DNA of 64,000 nucleotides from Enterococcus innesii (GTDB lineage Bacteria > Bacillota > Bacilli > Lactobacillales > Enterococcaceae), in NCBI GenBank assembly GCA_018982785.1, contig JAHHEN010000007.1, positions 124,001 through 188,000 on the forward strand. The letters are read 5' to 3'. The notes under the pieces are model-generated. The model made no database searches, was not told the DNA's origin, and saw only the letters and a list, made by a program, of their open reading frames with translations. Position numbers and translations under genes: made by a program. Every line of letters starts with the position of its first letter. Within the stretch, counting starts at the first letter, position 1. Shown in pieces: positions 8,001 through 17,079 of this stretch.

Positions 8001-8576
8001 ATGAAAAAAATCAGTTTAAGTATTTCAGCATTACTAGTACTTGTGGCTATAGGGGGATGTACTTCCAGAAATAACAATAACGAAACGAGTAGTTCCAGTA
8101 TCGAAGTAAGTGCTACAAGTGATTCTGCTACTAATCCTACGGGAGATAGCATCGATAGTATGAGAACTGATGGCGATAACGCAAGGTTTAAAGTAGAATA
8201 AAAAGCGGGGCAATCCATTCATATCATGTCTACTAATCTAAAGACTGAAGAAGCGACAGAAATAGTTAATTCGGAATTTGTAAGTAACTCCCAAAGCAGA
8301 GAATTAGAATTGATTTTTACCACTCAAAACAATAAATTTGAAGTCTCATTGTCGGCTTCAGGTAGTGAAGAATTATCTGATACCAATACTTTTACGGCTG
8401 ATCAAAAATATGTTGCATTCATCCCCTATAGCTCTGAAGAAAAAAATAAGTTAGGTGTTTTCGTAATGAGTAATGATCAGAAGATTATTACTGATATAAA
8501 AAATGATTTGGATAATATAACTAACTATATTGAAAGTGATTCAGATTTTTACGAACAATCGATAGAGGTAAAATAG
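8001..8576 (+). CDS. Lipoprotein of unknown function with in-frame stop
   Basis: AAGGAGG precedes the ATG. The N-terminus is a lipoprotein signal (MKKISLSISALLVLVAIGGC, Cys at residue 20) followed by an Asn/Ser/Thr spacer. A TAA at 8199-8201 interrupts the frame after 66 codons, but the same frame stays open to 8576 and codes for a plausible soluble domain (TEEATEIVNSEF, LELIFTTQNNKFEVSLSASG, YVAFIPYSSEEKNKLG). No ribosome site precedes the next ATG at 8226, which favours one gene with a nonsense change (for example CAA to TAA) over two genes. Function is unknown. Confidence 0.55.
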
Positions 8577-8645
8577 ATTAGTATCTCCCATCCTAGCATA
8601 GTTTATTATATCAGGTGTTAAATTTATAATATTAAGTTGATCAAA

Positions 8646-8687
8646 ATAAAGAGTGCCCAGATAATAACTCTGGACACTCTTTATTTT
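8646..8687 (+). terminator. Terminator after the lipoprotein gene
   Basis: A 14-bp stem with one mismatch (8648-8661 with 8669-8682) is followed by TATTTT. The stem core resembles the terminator at 1690-1735. Confidence 0.75.
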
Positions 8688-8813
8688 GTGGGTAAAACAA
8701 CCTTTGGGTTTACAATACACTCTATTAAATAAGGGGAAGATTTTCATAGGTTGACATTACCTGGATACTCTCACGTGCACTATATGTTCGTTAAGTAATA
8801 CTCAACGAGAGAA

Positions 8814-9440
8814 TTAGTTAGTTACAGTTCCTGTTTCTAAATTGATGGTATAATTCGTGTTTTTAATTTTGATAGTTTCCTTATCAGATAGAAAATCATT
8901 AGGAATTTCTAGATTCACTCTCTTCTTTGGATTAAAAATAGCTTGTAGCTGTATCCTTTTCGAGACTTCAATAATCCCCTTTCCATCCTCTAGATCCGGA
9001 TAATATTCCCAGACTTCAGGTTGTTCAAATACATTGAGATTCAATTGAACCTCAACATTAGTGTGATCCTTTGATTTAGTAACAGTAACAGAATCTACAT
9101 CGTCTTTACCAATATCCATTGAGGGAGAAAAATAGTTTAAAACAAATATAGAAATTAATAAGGTTAAACAAAGTGTCGCTATTTTCCATCCTTTGTATTT
9201 TTTTGACATATTAACCTTTTGTGCGAAATCTTTTACCATTACAGAATCACCTCGTAAAATTTCATCTAAGGAAAATTCAAAAAAAATGCTAAGTTCTACA
9301 AGAGTATCTATATTAGGGTATGATAATTCATTTTCCCAGCGAGAAACAGTTTGACGTGTAACATTAAACTGCTTCGCAATATCTTCTTGTGTTAAATTTA
9401 AATCAGTTCTCTTTTGGCGTAACATTTTTCCGATTTCCAT
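8814..9440 (-). CDS. XRE/HTH regulator with membrane anchor and outer domain
   Basis: Residues 1-65 are a Cro/C1-type helix-turn-helix (IGKMLRQKRTDLNLTQEDIA, VTRQTVSRWENELSYPN). One membrane helix follows at about residues 88-106, then an extracytoplasmic domain of about 100 residues with alternating strands (SVTVTKSKDHTNVEVQLNLNV) and an ending that reads like a small beta domain. Such one-membrane-pass regulators can couple an outside signal to transcription. It lies just downstream of the secreted protein at 9523-10039 in the same direction, paralleling the XRE/secreted pairing at 3091-4073. Confidence 0.75.
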   Translation of the reverse strand: MEIGKMLRQKRTDLNLTQEDIAKQFNVTRQTVSRWENELSYPNIDTLVELSIFFEFSLDEILRGDSVMVKDFAQKVNMSKKYKGWKIATLCLTLLISIFVLNYFSPSMDIGKDDVDSVTVTKSKDHTNVEVQLNLNVFEQPEVWEYYPDLEDGKGIIEVSKRIQLQAIFNPKKRVNLEIPNDFLSDKETIKIKNTNYTINLETGTVTN

Positions 9441-9522
9441 AAATAAAGTTTATCCTCCAAGGGTTCGTTTGTTTAGCAATTGCCATTTAACAATTGATTT
9501 TGTAAAACATAAATTGCTCTAA

Positions 9523-10039
9523 TTATTTTATTGTACCTGTAAACGAGTAAGAATTGTTTATCAAGTTACCATTATAAAATTGAGCATACCAAGTTGTACT
9601 AGATTTAATTCCATTCCAGATTACTGTCCGGCTTTTCCCTGCTTTGACAGAAAAAGAAATATACGTTGTACTACTATTTTTACACTTTATATCTATAACA
9701 TTTTTTCCTGTATTACTAATCGATACGGTATAAGAAGTTTTTCCTTTAAATGTATACGAAGAATACACGTATCCCCCTCGATCACTACTTCCACTAAGGG
9801 AATATTTACCTTTGGAAGCTATGTTCCAATTGCTACTTGGCACATTAGCTCCTCTAGTCAACCCAGGGATAGTTATGCCAATATTTTCAATTGGGTGATC
9901 GCTTAAATCGGCATCCGTTTCAACATCACTAATCATTTCAATTCCCTCAGAAACCCAAATCTCTGATTCTTCAGCTGAAGCTGCTACACCCCATTAATAA
10001 AGATAGAACAGCTGCAATCCCTAAAATAATTTTCTTCAC
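9523..10039 (-). CDS. Secreted beta-rich protein, frameshifted in signal peptide
   Basis: A GTG start at 10039 lies behind CGGAG. The signal peptide is KKIILGIAAVLSLLMG; adding one base to the C4 run at 9989-9992 joins it to VAASAEESEIWVSEG and the rest of the protein. The mature part has an acidic leader and then about 110 residues rich in Ser, Tyr, Asn and Gly with beta periodicity (YSLSGSSDRGGYVYSSYTF, TSYTVSISNTGKNVIDIKC). It ends in YSFTGTIK. This resembles small secreted single-domain beta sandwiches, but no family can be named. It is upstream of and co-directional with an XRE regulator. Confidence 0.6.
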
Positions 10040-10403
10040 AATGATCATCTCCGATTTTTTCTGATTACTATATCAGTCAAGTGATTATACATTGTGTTCG
10101 ACAAAACAGGCACGCAATTATCATGTTACATCCCTGAAAACATGCTATTCTACCGTATTCGTCTTTCTATTTGTTGCCCCCCATCTTTTCATGAGAGGGA
10201 CCCACTCTTCTAAAGATTCGATTTTTCCACCAGCCTCTTCGATCTATCTTTTTTGCTTTTGCACAATATGGTTATCTATTTTAGTAATCCCTTGAAAATA
10301 AAAGGTCAGTATTTTGGTAATCTTTTTGATTTATAGGCTGATCGATTTCATCATAAATTTTACCCTAACTTAATACCGACTGAATAACTGAACTTAGATT
10401 TTG
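10040..10403. other. Intergenic region without a supported gene
   Basis: Short open stretches exist (for example plus 10092-10295) but lack ribosome sites and protein-like composition. Nothing functional is evident beyond AT-rich DNA upstream of the secreted-protein gene. Confidence 0.5.
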
Positions 10404-10643
10404 TTACGTGTTTCTGAACACAATAATTAAGACTAATGAATAAAACTGTAGTCTACGATAAATCACTTTCTTGATCAACTGGTAACCAGCTTCATCAACA
10501 CCAGAAAATACTTCTAACGGAGAATTATTGTACCTCTTACCATCTTCGAATCCATAGAAATCTTGATTGGTAAACAAGTGATACGCCAAAGCGACCAATC
10601 GTTGCTCCCCACCACTTAGGAGGACAAAAAAATAGACGTGCAA
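10404..10643 (-). pseudogene. C-terminal fragment of an unrecognised protein
   Basis: An open stretch encodes protein-like sequence (GEQRLVALAYHLF, YGFEDGKRYNNSPLEVFSGV, GYQLIKKVIYRRLQ) without a start codon in context or a ribosome site. The ending recalls the C-termini of small DUF6075-like proteins, but this is a weak impression. It is bounded upstream by the antisense-RNA promoter of the next locus and is probably a remnant of a deleted gene. Confidence 0.35.
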
Positions 10644-10665
10644 AGCAAGTCTATAGCGTCAATGA

Positions 10666-10694
10666 TTGATATCTTACCGAAATCTTGCTATAAT
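10666..10694 (+). promoter_or_regulatory. Promoter of putative antisense antitoxin RNA
   Basis: TTGATA (10666-10671) and TATAAT (10689-10694) are separated by 17 bases, a near-consensus sigma-A promoter. It reads toward the 3' end of the toxin gene at 10805-11008. Confidence 0.75.
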
Positions 10695-10700
10695 TACTAT

Positions 10701-10816
10701 GTAAAGAGGAGTTGCGTCAACAACTCCCCTACAGCACCGCTTAAGACGGTGGCCACATTTAATTACTTTTTAAAAAATAATCGTCGCCTGGCTAAAGAGG
10801 ACGGTTATTTTTTTGC
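10701..10816 (+). ncRNA. Putative antisense RNA antitoxin
   Basis: The predicted transcript of about 115 nt folds into three hairpins: GGAGTTG/CAACTCC, CACCG/CGGTG, and a terminator stem (10777-10786 with 10800-10809) followed by T7. No protein is encoded. Its end overlaps the last codons of the toxin gene on the other strand. The 9-mer GACGGTGGC (10745-10753) occurs in inverted orientation at 11037-11045, in the toxin leader, as expected when two convergent RNAs share repeats. The layout resembles par RNA II or RatA-type antitoxins of lactic acid bacteria. Confidence 0.6.
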
Positions 10817-11008
10817 ACTCTTTTTTCGTTTCTTCTTGCTTTTACGCTTAGAAGAACGAGTGTTTATAATCGTATCTGCTAGTTTCACACATGCTTCGAT
10901 TAAACCAATAAAGGCTAATAAAACAGGCGCTATTGCTAACAAAATGCCGATTATATCTACACCTTGCAAAAGACTGCTCCTTTCTTCAGATTTCGATAGT
11001 ACATTCAT
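10805..11008 (-). CDS. Putative type I (holin-like) toxin
   Basis: A 67-residue protein starts at ATG 11008 behind GAGGTGG. It has one long membrane helix (IIGILLAIAPVLLAFIGLI, about residues 18-37) and an extremely basic tail (KRKSKKKRKKSAKK). The form matches small membrane toxins of Gram-positive type I systems, though it is longer than Fst. Its stop codon lies in the terminator stem of the facing antisense RNA. An extended -10 (TGGTATAAT on the minus strand, 11066-11071) gives a leader of about 50 nt. The toxin role is inferred from structure and locus layout. Confidence 0.55.
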   Translation of the reverse strand: MNVLSKSEERSSLLQGVDIIGILLAIAPVLLAFIGLIEACVKLADTIINTRSSKRKSKKKRKKSAKK

Positions 11009-11280
11009 AATGCACCACCTCACTTTCAAAAAAAGCGCCACCGTCACAAACTTTACTGTCCTACTATTATACCAAAAACCCACGCTAAAAACCGAGAGTT
11101 ATCAAGGTTTTCAGCGTTTTTTCATGCGATAAAAAGGGCTAAAATAAACGAAGCTTTTTCTCGTTTCATCGTTTAAAGGAACCATTCACTCGTTTTATCT
11201 ACTTTGAAAGATTTTTCTTACCTCAAGAACACATACCTACACCATTTTTCTCTGACCTTACCTCAAGAAATCCCCATTCC
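11009..11280. promoter_or_regulatory. Toxin promoter and leader
   Basis: The minus strand has an extended -10 box (TG-G-TATAAT) at about 11066-11074 and a leader with the repeat shared with the antisense RNA (11037-11045). The remainder up to 11280 shows no gene. Confidence 0.5.
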
Positions 11281-12176
11281 TCACCCTTCATCCTCCCAAG
11301 ACAGCTCATCCAAGATCCTAATCAACTTCTGAACTTCTTGATTCAACATCGCACTCTTTAAATAGGCATATTGAATATAAAAAATTTCCTTATCTTCAGG
11401 GACTAGCGGTATTTTCACTAAGCCTTCCATTTCTTGAAACACGGGAAATTCCGTCATCAAGGTAATGCCGATATTGGAACTGACCAGCTGGCCAATCGTC
11501 TGGACGTCTGAAAAATAAAAGGGGACTTCCGGCTTCTTCTTTGATTTCTCACTTAAATTCTGAAAGGCGCGCATGTGGGTATAGCCTTTTTCCAATAGGA
11601 TAAAGGGGTATTCGGCAGCTTCTTCGAATGAGATTTCCTTTTTTCTGCCAATGGGTTTTCTTTTGACACAAAAATAAAAAACTCTTGTTGGTGCAGCAAC
11701 TTCACCTGCAGATTCGGGTGGACGAGGGGATTGACACTGCCCAGCAAGCTAAAATCGATTTTTCCCGATAATAGTTTTGAAAGCAATTCATTGGATCCCC
11801 CAGATACCAAGTGAAATTTCGAAATAAAGCGGATGATCTCTTTTTCATCTATGAGTTTTGAAAAAACTTTGGAACGAATGATTGGCGGCAAACCGATGTG
11901 GGTCCGGTTGTTTTTAGCATGGTCGATGGCTCGGTCCAAGGTCACAAATTCATCTAAGATATACTGTGCATGAGCCTTCAAAATTTCCCCCTCCGTCGTC
12001 AATGAGATGGAGCGATGCGAGGCTTCTCGCACGATCAAATCACAGCCATAATGCTCTTCCAACCGTTTGACAGCGTAGCTGACGGTTGGTTGACTGACGG
12101 CAAATTTATGCGCCACTTGGGTAAAAGAAAGCATCTCTGCCAAAGCGTTAAAGTATTCTAAATCTCGTATGTTCAT
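11281..12176 (-). CDS. mleR: LysR-family regulator, likely MleR, frameshifted
   Basis: The N-terminal winged helix (NIRDLEYFNALAEMLSFTQV, then AVSQPTVSYAVKRLEEHYGC) is classic LysR. The C-terminal half is the effector-binding periplasmic-fold domain. As read, the frame breaks in the T6 run at 11639-11644; one more base joins NPLAEK to EISFEEAAEYPFILLEKGYTHM, giving about 298 residues, normal for the family. It is divergent from the malolactic enzyme gene, the standard position of MleR, which activates malolactic fermentation in response to L-malate. The shared intergenic region holds AT-rich dyads. Confidence 0.8.
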
Positions 12177-12233
12177 CGTCTGATTTCTCCCTTAGCCGAT
12201 TCAAGCTCGCATCGGCTTTGTTATAAATAATTT

Positions 12234-12262
12234 TTATTATACCACCGATAGTTGACTATAAT
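12234..12262 (+). promoter_or_regulatory. Promoter of the malolactic operon
   Basis: TATAAT at 12257-12262 is 17 bases downstream of a poor -35 (TTATTA, 12234-12239). A weak -35 next to an AT-rich dyad is what an activator-dependent LysR target would show. Confidence 0.45.
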
Positions 12263-12331
12263 TCTGTCCGAGGATTAAAGTAGCTAATGGAAATGAACGA
12301 GTACTCAAAATATATCCATTGGAGGAACATA

Positions 12332-13954
12332 ATGAAAGCACATGACATTTTAAACAACCCATTTTTAAACAAAGGAACCGCGTTTACACAAGAAGAACGA
12401 AAAGAACTAGGATTGATCGGTTTATTGCCCCCACACGTGCAAACGATCGAAGAACAAGCAGAACAAGCCTATTTGCAATATGTCACCAAAGAATCAGACA
12501 TTGAAAAACGTCACTTTTTAATGGAGATCTTTAATACCAATCGGACATTGTTCTACTATTTGTTCAACCAACATATCGTTGAATTCAATCCGATCGTCTA
12601 CGATCCAACGATTGCTGATACCATTGAAAATTACAGCCGCCTATTCGTGGATCCTCAATATGCAGCATACTTAGATATCAATCATCCAGAAAACATCGAA
12701 GAAACGTTGAAAAATGCCGCTGGCGATCGGGACATTCGCTTGATCGTAGCCACTGATGCTGAAGGGATCCTTGGGATTGGTGACTGGGGTGTCCAAGGTG
12801 TCGATATTTCTGTCGGCAAATTGATGATTTATACAGCAGCTGCTGGGATCGACCCTGCTTCTGTTTTACCAATCGTGATCGATGCTGGTACCAACCGCAA
12901 AGAATTGTTAGAGGATCATTTGTATCTAGGCAATCGTCAAGAACGTGTCTACGGTGATGCCTACTACCAATTCATCGATCAATTTGTTCAAACGGCAGAA
13001 TCATTGTTCCCTAAACTTTACTTGCATTGGGAAGACTTTGGCCGTTCAAATGCTGCAACGATTCTGGACAAATACAAACAAACAATTCCAACTTTTAACG
13101 ATGACATCCAAGGAACGGGAATCGTTGTACTTGGTGGTATCTTCGGTGCACTGGATATTACAGGTGAAAAATTAACGGATCAAGTCTACTTATGTTATGG
13201 CGGTGGTTCCGCTGGTGCTGGGATTGCCAGCCGTGTCCATGCCGAAATGGTCAGCGAAGGTCTTTCAGAAGAAGAAGCCTACAATCATTTCTTTATGGTT
13301 GACAAACAAGGGCTTTTGTTCGATGATATGTCCGATTTGACTCCTGCACAAAAACCATTTGCCAAAAAACGGGCTGACTTTGCCAATGCTGGCGATATGA
13401 CGCAATTGATCAATGTCATTAAAGTCGCAAAACCAACGATTTTGGTCGGTACTTCAACCAATGCGGGTGCCTTTACCAAAGAAGTTGTGGGAGCGATGTG
13501 TGAAAACACTGCTCGTCCAGTGATTTTCCCTATCTCGAATCCAACCAAAAAATTAGAAGCAACAGCTGAGCAAGTGATCGAATGGTCTGATGGAAAAGCC
13601 TTTGTGGCAACCGGTGTCCCTTCAGGAACGATCCAATACAAAGGAGTCGACTACCAAATCGGTCAAGCAAACAATGCCTTGATCTATCCTGGTCTAGGGT
13701 TAGGTATGTTGGCTTCAGAAGCCTCTCTCTTGACGGACGAAATGATTGGTGCCGCTGCTCACTCATTAAGTGGTTTGGTTGATTTGAGCCAACCCGGTGC
13801 ACCTGTTCTCCCACCATTTGAATACGTTGCGGACGTTTCTATCAAAGTGGCTGAAGCAGTTGCCAATAAAGCCAAAGAACAAGGACTAGCCCAAGCGCAA
13901 GAAACCGATATGGCAAAAGCTGTCCAAAATCTTAAATGGTATCCAACATACTAG
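12332..13954 (+). CDS. mleS: Malolactic enzyme
   Basis: A 540-residue protein closely follows the malolactic enzyme of lactic acid bacteria: [18 protein letters not shown] at the N-terminus, [15 protein letters not shown], the metal/NAD region [13 protein letters not shown] and [15 protein letters not shown], and [12 protein letters not shown]. It converts L-malate to L-lactate and CO2 using bound NAD and Mn in the cytoplasm. Ordinary malic enzymes share the fold, but resemblance in these blocks and the adjacent malate permease favour malolactic. ATG 12332 was chosen for its TTGGAGG site; an upstream ATG at 12287 has none. It forms an operon with the permease 13 bases downstream. Confidence 0.93.
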   Translation: MKAHDILNNPFLNKGTAFTQEERKELGLIGLLPPHVQTIEEQAEQAYLQYVTKESDIEKRHFLMEIFNTNRTLFYYLFNQHIVEFNPIVYDPTIADTIENYSRLFVDPQYAAYLDINHPENIEETLKNAAGDRDIRLIVATDAEGILGIGDWGVQGVDISVGKLMIYTAAAGIDPASVLPIVIDAGTNRKELLEDHLYLGNRQERVYGDAYYQFIDQFVQTAESLFPKLYLHWEDFGRSNAATILDKYKQTIPTFNDDIQGTGIVVLGGIFGALDITGEKLTDQVYLCYGGGSAGAGIASRVHAEMVSEGLSEEEAYNHFFMVDKQGLLFDDMSDLTPAQKPFAKKRADFANAGDMTQLINVIKVAKPTILVGTSTNAGAFTKEVVGAMCENTARPVIFPISNPTKKLEATAEQVIEWSDGKAFVATGVPSGTIQYKGVDYQIGQANNALIYPGLGLGMLASEASLLTDEMIGAAAHSLSGLVDLSQPGAPVLPPFEYVADVSIKVAEAVANKAKEQGLAQAQETDMAKAVQNLKWYPTY

Positions 13955-13967
13955 GAAGGTCTGAAAA

Positions 13968-15248
13968 ATGAATAAATTAAAAACGATGACGATTTCGGGA
14001 ATTAGTCTTCCCTTGTATCTCTTTTTCATGGTTGTCATATTCAGTGCGATTGCCTTAGACAAGTTGCCATTAAATATGGTTGGGATCACCATTTTACTGG
14101 TTGCCTTAGGACACCTGCTGTATTTCATTGGGGAAAAACTCCCGATCATGAATTCTTATCTTGGCGGTGGGTCAGTTTTTACCCTGCTTGGTGCCACTCT
14201 TTTAGCCTCCTTCCATCTCGTACCCACGAAAGTCATTGACGCGGTCAGTGACTTCATGGGGGGCGGTTTTGGCTTTCTTGATTTCTATATTGCCGCTTTG
14301 ATTTGCGGCTCAATTTTAGGTATGAACCGTAATTTGTTGGTGAAAGCTTCTACGAAATTCATTCCTGTTGCTTTGATCACCATGGTAGTAGGCTTTTTCT
14401 CCGTCGGCCTTGTCGGTATGCTGCTAGGCAATGGCTTCGCTGATTCGGTGATGTATGTGTCTCTACCAATGATGTCTGGCGGGATGGGTGCGGGAATCAC
14501 CCCACTTTCACAAATTTATGCTGATGGCTTGGCAAACGGCAATCAAGCCGCCATCTTTTCTCAATTAGCGCCAGCAGTTACTTTCGGGAATATTCTTGCC
14601 ATTATTGGTGCTTTATTTATCGCAAAGGCCTTTGCTAAAACCAAATACAATGGCCATGGGACCCTGATCAATGCCACCAAAGAAGAATTAGAAAAACCAA
14701 AAATAACGCTTGATGCCCAACAAATCGGGGTCGGGATGCTGTTTTCCTTCTCACTGTTGGTCGTTGGTGCAATTTTAAGCGACTTTTTCCCTAAAATTCA
14801 CGAGTATGCCTTTATGATCGTGATTGTCTTTATTCTGAAAGCCTTGAACATTGTCCCTAAGAAACTCGAAGATTCTGTGGTGATGTTCAACAATGTTGTG
14901 ATGACGAATCTGACCCACGCGGTCTTGGCGGGGATTGGTTTGGCATTGATCGATCTGTCAACATTGGCCTCTGCCTTTACTTGGCAATTTGTCGTGCTTT
15001 GCCTAACCAGTGTCGTATCTATGGGGGCTGCCAGCTGGTTCTTCGGGATGGTATTGGGGATGTACCCCGTTGAAACCGCAATTGGCGCCGGTATGATCAA
15101 CAACTCCATGGGGGGAACAGGCAATATCGCTGTATTGTCTGCCTCTGATAGAATGGAAATGATTGCTTTTGCCCAAATGGCCAACCGTTTATGCGGTGCG
15201 ATCGTGCTGATTTTAGGCGGGATTTTGATCCGTTTCTTCTATTCTTGA
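13968..15248 (+). CDS. mleP: Malate permease, 2-hydroxycarboxylate transporter family
   Basis: A 426-residue membrane protein with about 11 helices carries the two paired re-entrant glycine motifs of the 2HCT family (SGGMGAGITPLSQIY near residue 168 and NNSMGGTGNIAVLSAS near 385). It imports malate, usually in exchange for lactate or with protons, for the enzyme encoded just upstream. AAGGT is its ribosome site. Related CitP transporters carry citrate, but the operon with mleS makes malate the likely substrate. A terminator hairpin follows. Confidence 0.9.
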   Translation: MNKLKTMTISGISLPLYLFFMVVIFSAIALDKLPLNMVGITILLVALGHLLYFIGEKLPIMNSYLGGGSVFTLLGATLLASFHLVPTKVIDAVSDFMGGGFGFLDFYIAALICGSILGMNRNLLVKASTKFIPVALITMVVGFFSVGLVGMLLGNGFADSVMYVSLPMMSGGMGAGITPLSQIYADGLANGNQAAIFSQLAPAVTFGNILAIIGALFIAKAFAKTKYNGHGTLINATKEELEKPKITLDAQQIGVGMLFSFSLLVVGAILSDFFPKIHEYAFMIVIVFILKALNIVPKKLEDSVVMFNNVVMTNLTHAVLAGIGLALIDLSTLASAFTWQFVVLCLTSVVSMGAASWFFGMVLGMYPVETAIGAGMINNSMGGTGNIAVLSASDRMEMIAFAQMANRLCGAIVLILGGILIRFFYS

Positions 15249-15262
15249 TCTGAAACAAAAAA

Positions 15263-15300
15263 CAGGTGCTGCTACGCGTGATGCATAGCAGTACTTTTTG
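15263..15300 (+). terminator. Terminator of mleSP
   Basis: GGTGCTGCTA pairs with TAGCAGTACT (one wobble) around an 11-base loop, followed by TTTTT. Confidence 0.75.
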
Positions 15301-15376
15301 CATTCCTCAAACGAATTCGTCCAATTGGTTGCACGAATCAAACAAAGGTTCAGCCATTTCCTCATAAAAGAGCCAA

Positions 15377-15409
15377 AAAGAGCAGTGCCACCGCACTGCT
15401 CTTGCTTTA
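15377..15409. terminator. Bidirectional terminator
   Basis: A perfect 11-bp stem of AAGAGCAGTGC with its complement around a 4-5 base loop is flanked by A-rich and T-rich bases. It ends the AA10 gene on the minus strand and backs up the mleSP terminator. Confidence 0.75.
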
Positions 15410-15425
15410 CTGATTCATTCAAGGG

Positions 15426-16808
15426 TTACAGCTTCTGAAACAAGGTTGGGGCTTGATCAGGAGACCAAGTGGTGTCCCCGTAATTTGAGTGGGTGTTAAT
15501 CACGACATAATTGCTGCCTTTATGGCTCACGATTTCACCACTTGTATACACTTCTGGTGCCGAGAATGTACCTAGTTTCCACACACGGTATTCTGACTCC
15601 CCGCCTCCAGGTGTTTCCGTTTCTTCTTTGGCATTGGTTTTCACGCTCAGCTGGTTACTGAAAGCGGATTGTTCGCCCGTTTTGCTGATTGCTTTGATTT
15701 GGTAATTGTAGGTTGTATCCGCTGCTAGATTCATGTCTTCATAGGTTGTTCCTGTGGCTGTAGCGATTTTGACGCCATTGCGGTAAACATCATATCCAGC
15801 GATCCCATTTGTATGAGTCGATGCTTGCCACATTAAGGACACGCAGCTGTCTGTCACGCTCATTTGATGCAGGTTGCCTGGTGTCGAAGGTGTTTCGACT
15901 TGATTGTCTGCTGCGGTAGTCACTTTCACTGCAGCACTTTTTTCTGAAACTAACGCCGTAAAGCCGACTGCTTCTACTTGATAGCTATAGGTTGTGTTGG
16001 CTTTTAATTGTGTGTCGGTAAAAGTTGGCTCAGTCGTCGTTGCCACTAAGGCACCATCGCGATACACGTTGTATTCTTTCGCATCGGCTTGACCGTTCCA
16101 TGCTAAAGCCACCGTGCTGCTAGTCACTCGTTCTGAGCGGACATTTGCTGGTGCTGCTGGTTTTTCGGGAATAACTGTTGAACCAGAAACGTTAACGTCG
16201 ATCACGTTATAAAAGGCATTTGGCGTATCTGCAACATCCCAGACCGCTAAAATGACATGGTAACCGAGACGATTTTCTGGAATGGTAATGGTATGGCTTG
16301 GGCTATTGCTGGCAGCCGAACCATCGTGATTCACAGTAGCGATCAATTCCAAGCTATCTCTTGAAAGTGGCGCGTTTTGATCCCAACCTGGTTTCGTGAT
16401 ATAGTAATGCCATTTTGTGGTCTTGTGAGGCGCTGTATAATGCCAATTGACCCGCAATGGTCCTTGATTGATGTCTTGTTTGGTCCAACGATTGGTTCCT
16501 TGTTCATCAAGAACAAAGTCCCCGATTTGTCCGAGTCCACCATCTGCTGAAGCGATACGACCATCTACTGGTCCTGCTTCTGGAAAGCCTTTTTTAGTTT
16601 CCAATGATTGTGGGTTTGAAATGACATTGCCATATTTTTCAAACGCAGCGCTCCACCCTAACGTATTGCGATCCAAAGACCCTTGATAGCCCCGACTGAC
16701 CGGTGATTCCACATAACCATGAGCAAATACTTGTTTCCCCGTGAAGAACAAGCTCCCTCCAAGTAAGATTGCCACCCCGACCGACCATTTTACCAATGCG
16801 TTTTTCAT
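15426..16808 (-). CDS. AA10 lytic polysaccharide monooxygenase with FnIII and chitin-binding domains
   Basis: A 460-residue secreted enzyme. The signal peptide ends ...KQVFA-, leaving His30 as mature residue 1, the first ligand of the copper histidine brace; the second is His128 in TAPHKTT. The AA10 domain runs to about residue 205, followed by two fibronectin type III domains (about 215-300 and 305-400) and a C-terminal CBM5/12 (YRVWKLGTFSAPEVYTSGEI...). It oxidatively cleaves crystalline chitin and related chains outside the cell and has been linked to colonisation in enterococci. ATG 16808 is preceded by AGGAGG. It is longer than the single-domain E. faecalis enzyme. Confidence 0.93.
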   Translation of the reverse strand: MKNALVKWSVGVAILLGGSLFFTGKQVFAHGYVESPVSRGYQGSLDRNTLGWSAAFEKYGNVISNPQSLETKKGFPEAGPVDGRIASADGGLGQIGDFVLDEQGTNRWTKQDINQGPLRVNWHYTAPHKTTKWHYYITKPGWDQNAPLSRDSLELIATVNHDGSAASNSPSHTITIPENRLGYHVILAVWDVADTPNAFYNVIDVNVSGSTVIPEKPAAPANVRSERVTSSTVALAWNGQADAKEYNVYRDGALVATTTEPTFTDTQLKANTTYSYQVEAVGFTALVSEKSAAVKVTTAADNQVETPSTPGNLHQMSVTDSCVSLMWQASTHTNGIAGYDVYRNGVKIATATGTTYEDMNLAADTTYNYQIKAISKTGEQSAFSNQLSVKTNAKEETETPGGGESEYRVWKLGTFSAPEVYTSGEIVSHKGSNYVVINTHSNYGDTTWSPDQAPTLFQKL

Positions 16809-16989
16809 ACTCTGCCTCCTAAAATTTTTTATCATCGAATAAACCAAACTTATCCGTTTATTCATTGATTCCGATTCAGTGAAAAGCAAACCCTCCATTT
16901 AAAAATAGTTTATTTATATATGTATAATAAACGACCTAATCATTATAAGATTATAATGACTAGTTTTCCGTCCTTTCAGTGAGAAATAC

Positions 16990-17046
16990 AAAAAAACTTG
17001 AAACGATTCTCCTAATCACTTAAGAGGATTCGTTCCAAGTTTCTTT
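16990..17046 (-). terminator. Terminator after the flavoprotein gene
   Basis: A long imperfect inverted repeat (AAACTTGGAACGAATCCTCT on the minus strand with its partner) lies just after the stop of the 17080 gene. Confidence 0.6.
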
Positions 17047-17079
17047 CTTTATAGACGATCTTTTTCAGGAAAAAACAGC

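Noticed and set aside
10092-10295. Plus-strand open frame of 67 codons
   Set aside because: No ribosome site and no protein-like composition; lies in AT-rich spacer DNA.
10638-11132. Plus-strand open frame of 164 codons
   Set aside because: It covers the antisense RNA and the complement of the toxin gene; the minus-strand peptide and facing promoters explain the region better.
12287-12331. Longer N-terminus for the malolactic enzyme
   Set aside because: The ATG at 12332 has a clear TTGGAGG site and matches the family N-terminus ([10 protein letters not shown]).
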